A DNA stretch of 20,244 nt from Guillardia theta CCMP2712. Lineage: Eukaryota > Cryptophyceae > Pyrenomonadales > Geminigeraceae. The stretch is from positions 364,786 through 385,029 of the forward strand of contig NW_005434590.1 in the NCBI RefSeq assembly GCF_000315625.1. Reading direction: 5' to 3'. Position 1 is the first letter of the stretch, and the number at the start of each line of letters is the position of its first letter. The position numbers and the translations under genes were made by a program. A model generated the notes under the pieces. That model searched no databases, was not told where the DNA came from, and worked only from the letters and a program-made list of their open reading frames with translations. Positions 19,253 to 20,244 of this stretch are shown here, piece after piece.

Positions 19253-20036
19253 TCAGGTGGTAAGGATTCCTTGGCCTTCGCCGGAGTTGGGAGGAGAAAC
19301 TGACAGTCGAACTCCGTTGGTGTCTGAGAGGGGAGGAGGAGAGGCCAGCTGATACCCTGCTGGAGATGTGACTGGAGATGTGAAAGTTTGAAGAATGGGA
19401 GGCAGGGAGGGGAGTGAGAGGAAGGAGGGCGGGGCGAGGAGCGGAGGGAAGGAGGGGCAATTAAGGAGGAATGGATGACAACTCAGGAGGAGAGGCAGAA
19501 GAGGATGACGGCGATGAAGAAAGAAGGGCGGGGGGGGAAACCATTCGTGTTGGGCCCGAAGGGAGGGGTTGCCGTGACACCTGAGGCAGCACGAGTGAGA
19601 GAGATGCGGCGAGAGCGAAGGTGGACGGAGGAGGGGAAGGAGGAAGAGGAGAGGACGGGAAGGAATGACATGTAGAGCAATAGAAAGATAGGGGAAGAGG
19701 AGCAATTGAGAGAGGAAAGGCAAAGGAGGAGGAAAGCAAGGCGAAGAAAGAGACTGAGGGAGAGGAGGAGGAGGAGGAGGACAAGGTGGAAGGAAGAAGG
19801 AGGAGGAGATACCTCGTCGTCGGATGAGTTGAACCCTGAAGGTTTCACTGTCTCGCTTGAAATCGAGGGCCACCTGCTTGTTCCTGTCAAATTTTGCTGT
19901 CAATTAGCACGAGAATGACGACCTGCGTCCCTGGATCCCCGATGATCTGATTGGTGATGCTGAGACAAGGTAAGGCACAAACGTGAAGAGTGGAGAGTAG
20001 ATGTCACGTCGGAATGTCTAGTCCGATCACTGAGGC
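19253..20036 (-). CDS. PDZ-domain protein, 3' part, partial at right edge
   Basis: Exons 20036-20008, 19959-19923, 19873-19813 and 19323-19253 join in phase. The first two introns are 48 and 49 nt; the last is 489 nt and filled with pyrimidine repeats. The joined product reads ASVIGLDIPT | ITNQIIGDPGTQ | VALDFKRDSETFRVQLIRRR. This is the second half of a PDZ domain: the V-x-G-L turn, the long helix, the GDPGTQV loop and the last strand. It is followed by a 22-residue tail ending NSGEGQGILTT. The start of the domain and the 5' exons must lie beyond the window. The last exon is the least certain; without the 49-nt splice, the frame stops at 19887. It converges on the gene at 18510-18989. Confidence 0.5.
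19340..19800. repeat. Polypurine tract in the last intron of the PDZ-like gene
   Basis: GGA/GAAG-rich plus strand, so pyrimidine-rich on the minus strand. ORFs on both strands are of low complexity and are left out. It separates the third and fourth exons of the minus-strand PDZ-like gene. Confidence 0.55.
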
Positions 20037-20096
20037 CTGTAGAGTAGGATGAATCAGGAATGGTTAGCAAAAAAAGCGTACGGATACGGATACATT

Positions 20097-20244
20097 TGAG
20101 GAGGAGGAGAAAGAGGAGGAGTTGGGGGGGGGGGGGGGAGGAGGAGGAGGTGGTGGTGGTGGTGGAGATCCTAATGAAAGAGGAGGAATTGGTGGTAATG
20201 GTGATGGTGGGGAAAAAAGAAAAGGAGGAAGAAGTGGAAGAAGA
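20097..20244. repeat. (GAG)n, G15, (GGA)n and (TGG)n microsatellite cluster
   Basis: Starts with GAG repeats, then fifteen G (20124-20138), GGA units, a TGG run (20150-20163) and further purine-rich DNA to the right edge. It probably lies in the intron upstream of the first visible exon of the PDZ-like gene. Confidence 0.8.

Overview
The window reads as nuclear DNA of a eukaryotic microbe, most likely a microalga with a secondary red-derived plastid such as a cryptophyte (inference). The reasons are: genes lie on both strands and are not in operons; coding segments are joined by GT...AG introns, many only about 45-54 nt long; one preprotein has a signal peptide ending in a Ser-Ser-Ser-Ala-Phe junction, typical of proteins bound for complex red plastids; and intergenic DNA is dominated by GGA/TCC microsatellites and diverged dispersed repeats. 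No tRNA, rRNA, CRISPR array or intact transposase was found.

Layout: (1) 71-2701, minus strand: a reconstructed gene of at least 12 small exons for an unrecognised protein with an N-terminal hydrophobic signal, running off the left edge. (2) 2768-5552: no confident gene; microsatellites, hairpins, GC-rich patches and a tract rich in CAAAGTACCCCC-like words. (3) 5553-6950, plus: a two-exon gene for an unrecognised, probably nuclear protein with a Gln/Asn/Ser-rich tail. (4) 7072-10036, minus: a nine-exon gene for a protein with three PDZ domains, convergent with gene 3. (5) 10037-13555: GC-rich dispersed repeats bracketing a broken coding fragment, then an AT-rich tract rich in GGGGTAC words, the inverted counterpart of the 4.7-5.4 kb tract. 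(6) 13556-14737, plus: intact intronless S-adenosylmethionine synthetase. (7) 15082-15340 (perhaps to 15541), minus: a tentative acidic-protein gene. (8) 16031-17134, minus: armadillo-type repeat protein. (9) 17135-18509: another GC-rich repeat plus AT-rich DNA. (10) 18510-18989, plus: small cysteine-containing preprotein. (11) 19253-20036, minus: 3' part of a second PDZ-protein gene, running off the right edge.

The genes do not form an evident pathway. SAM synthetase is a housekeeping enzyme, the ARM and PDZ proteins are protein-interaction scaffolds, and the others are unassigned. Exon models were built by hand from GT/AG sites, reading-frame phase and domain continuity, so individual junctions may be off. 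The SAM synthetase, the ARM gene and the main exons of genes 3 and 4 are secure.
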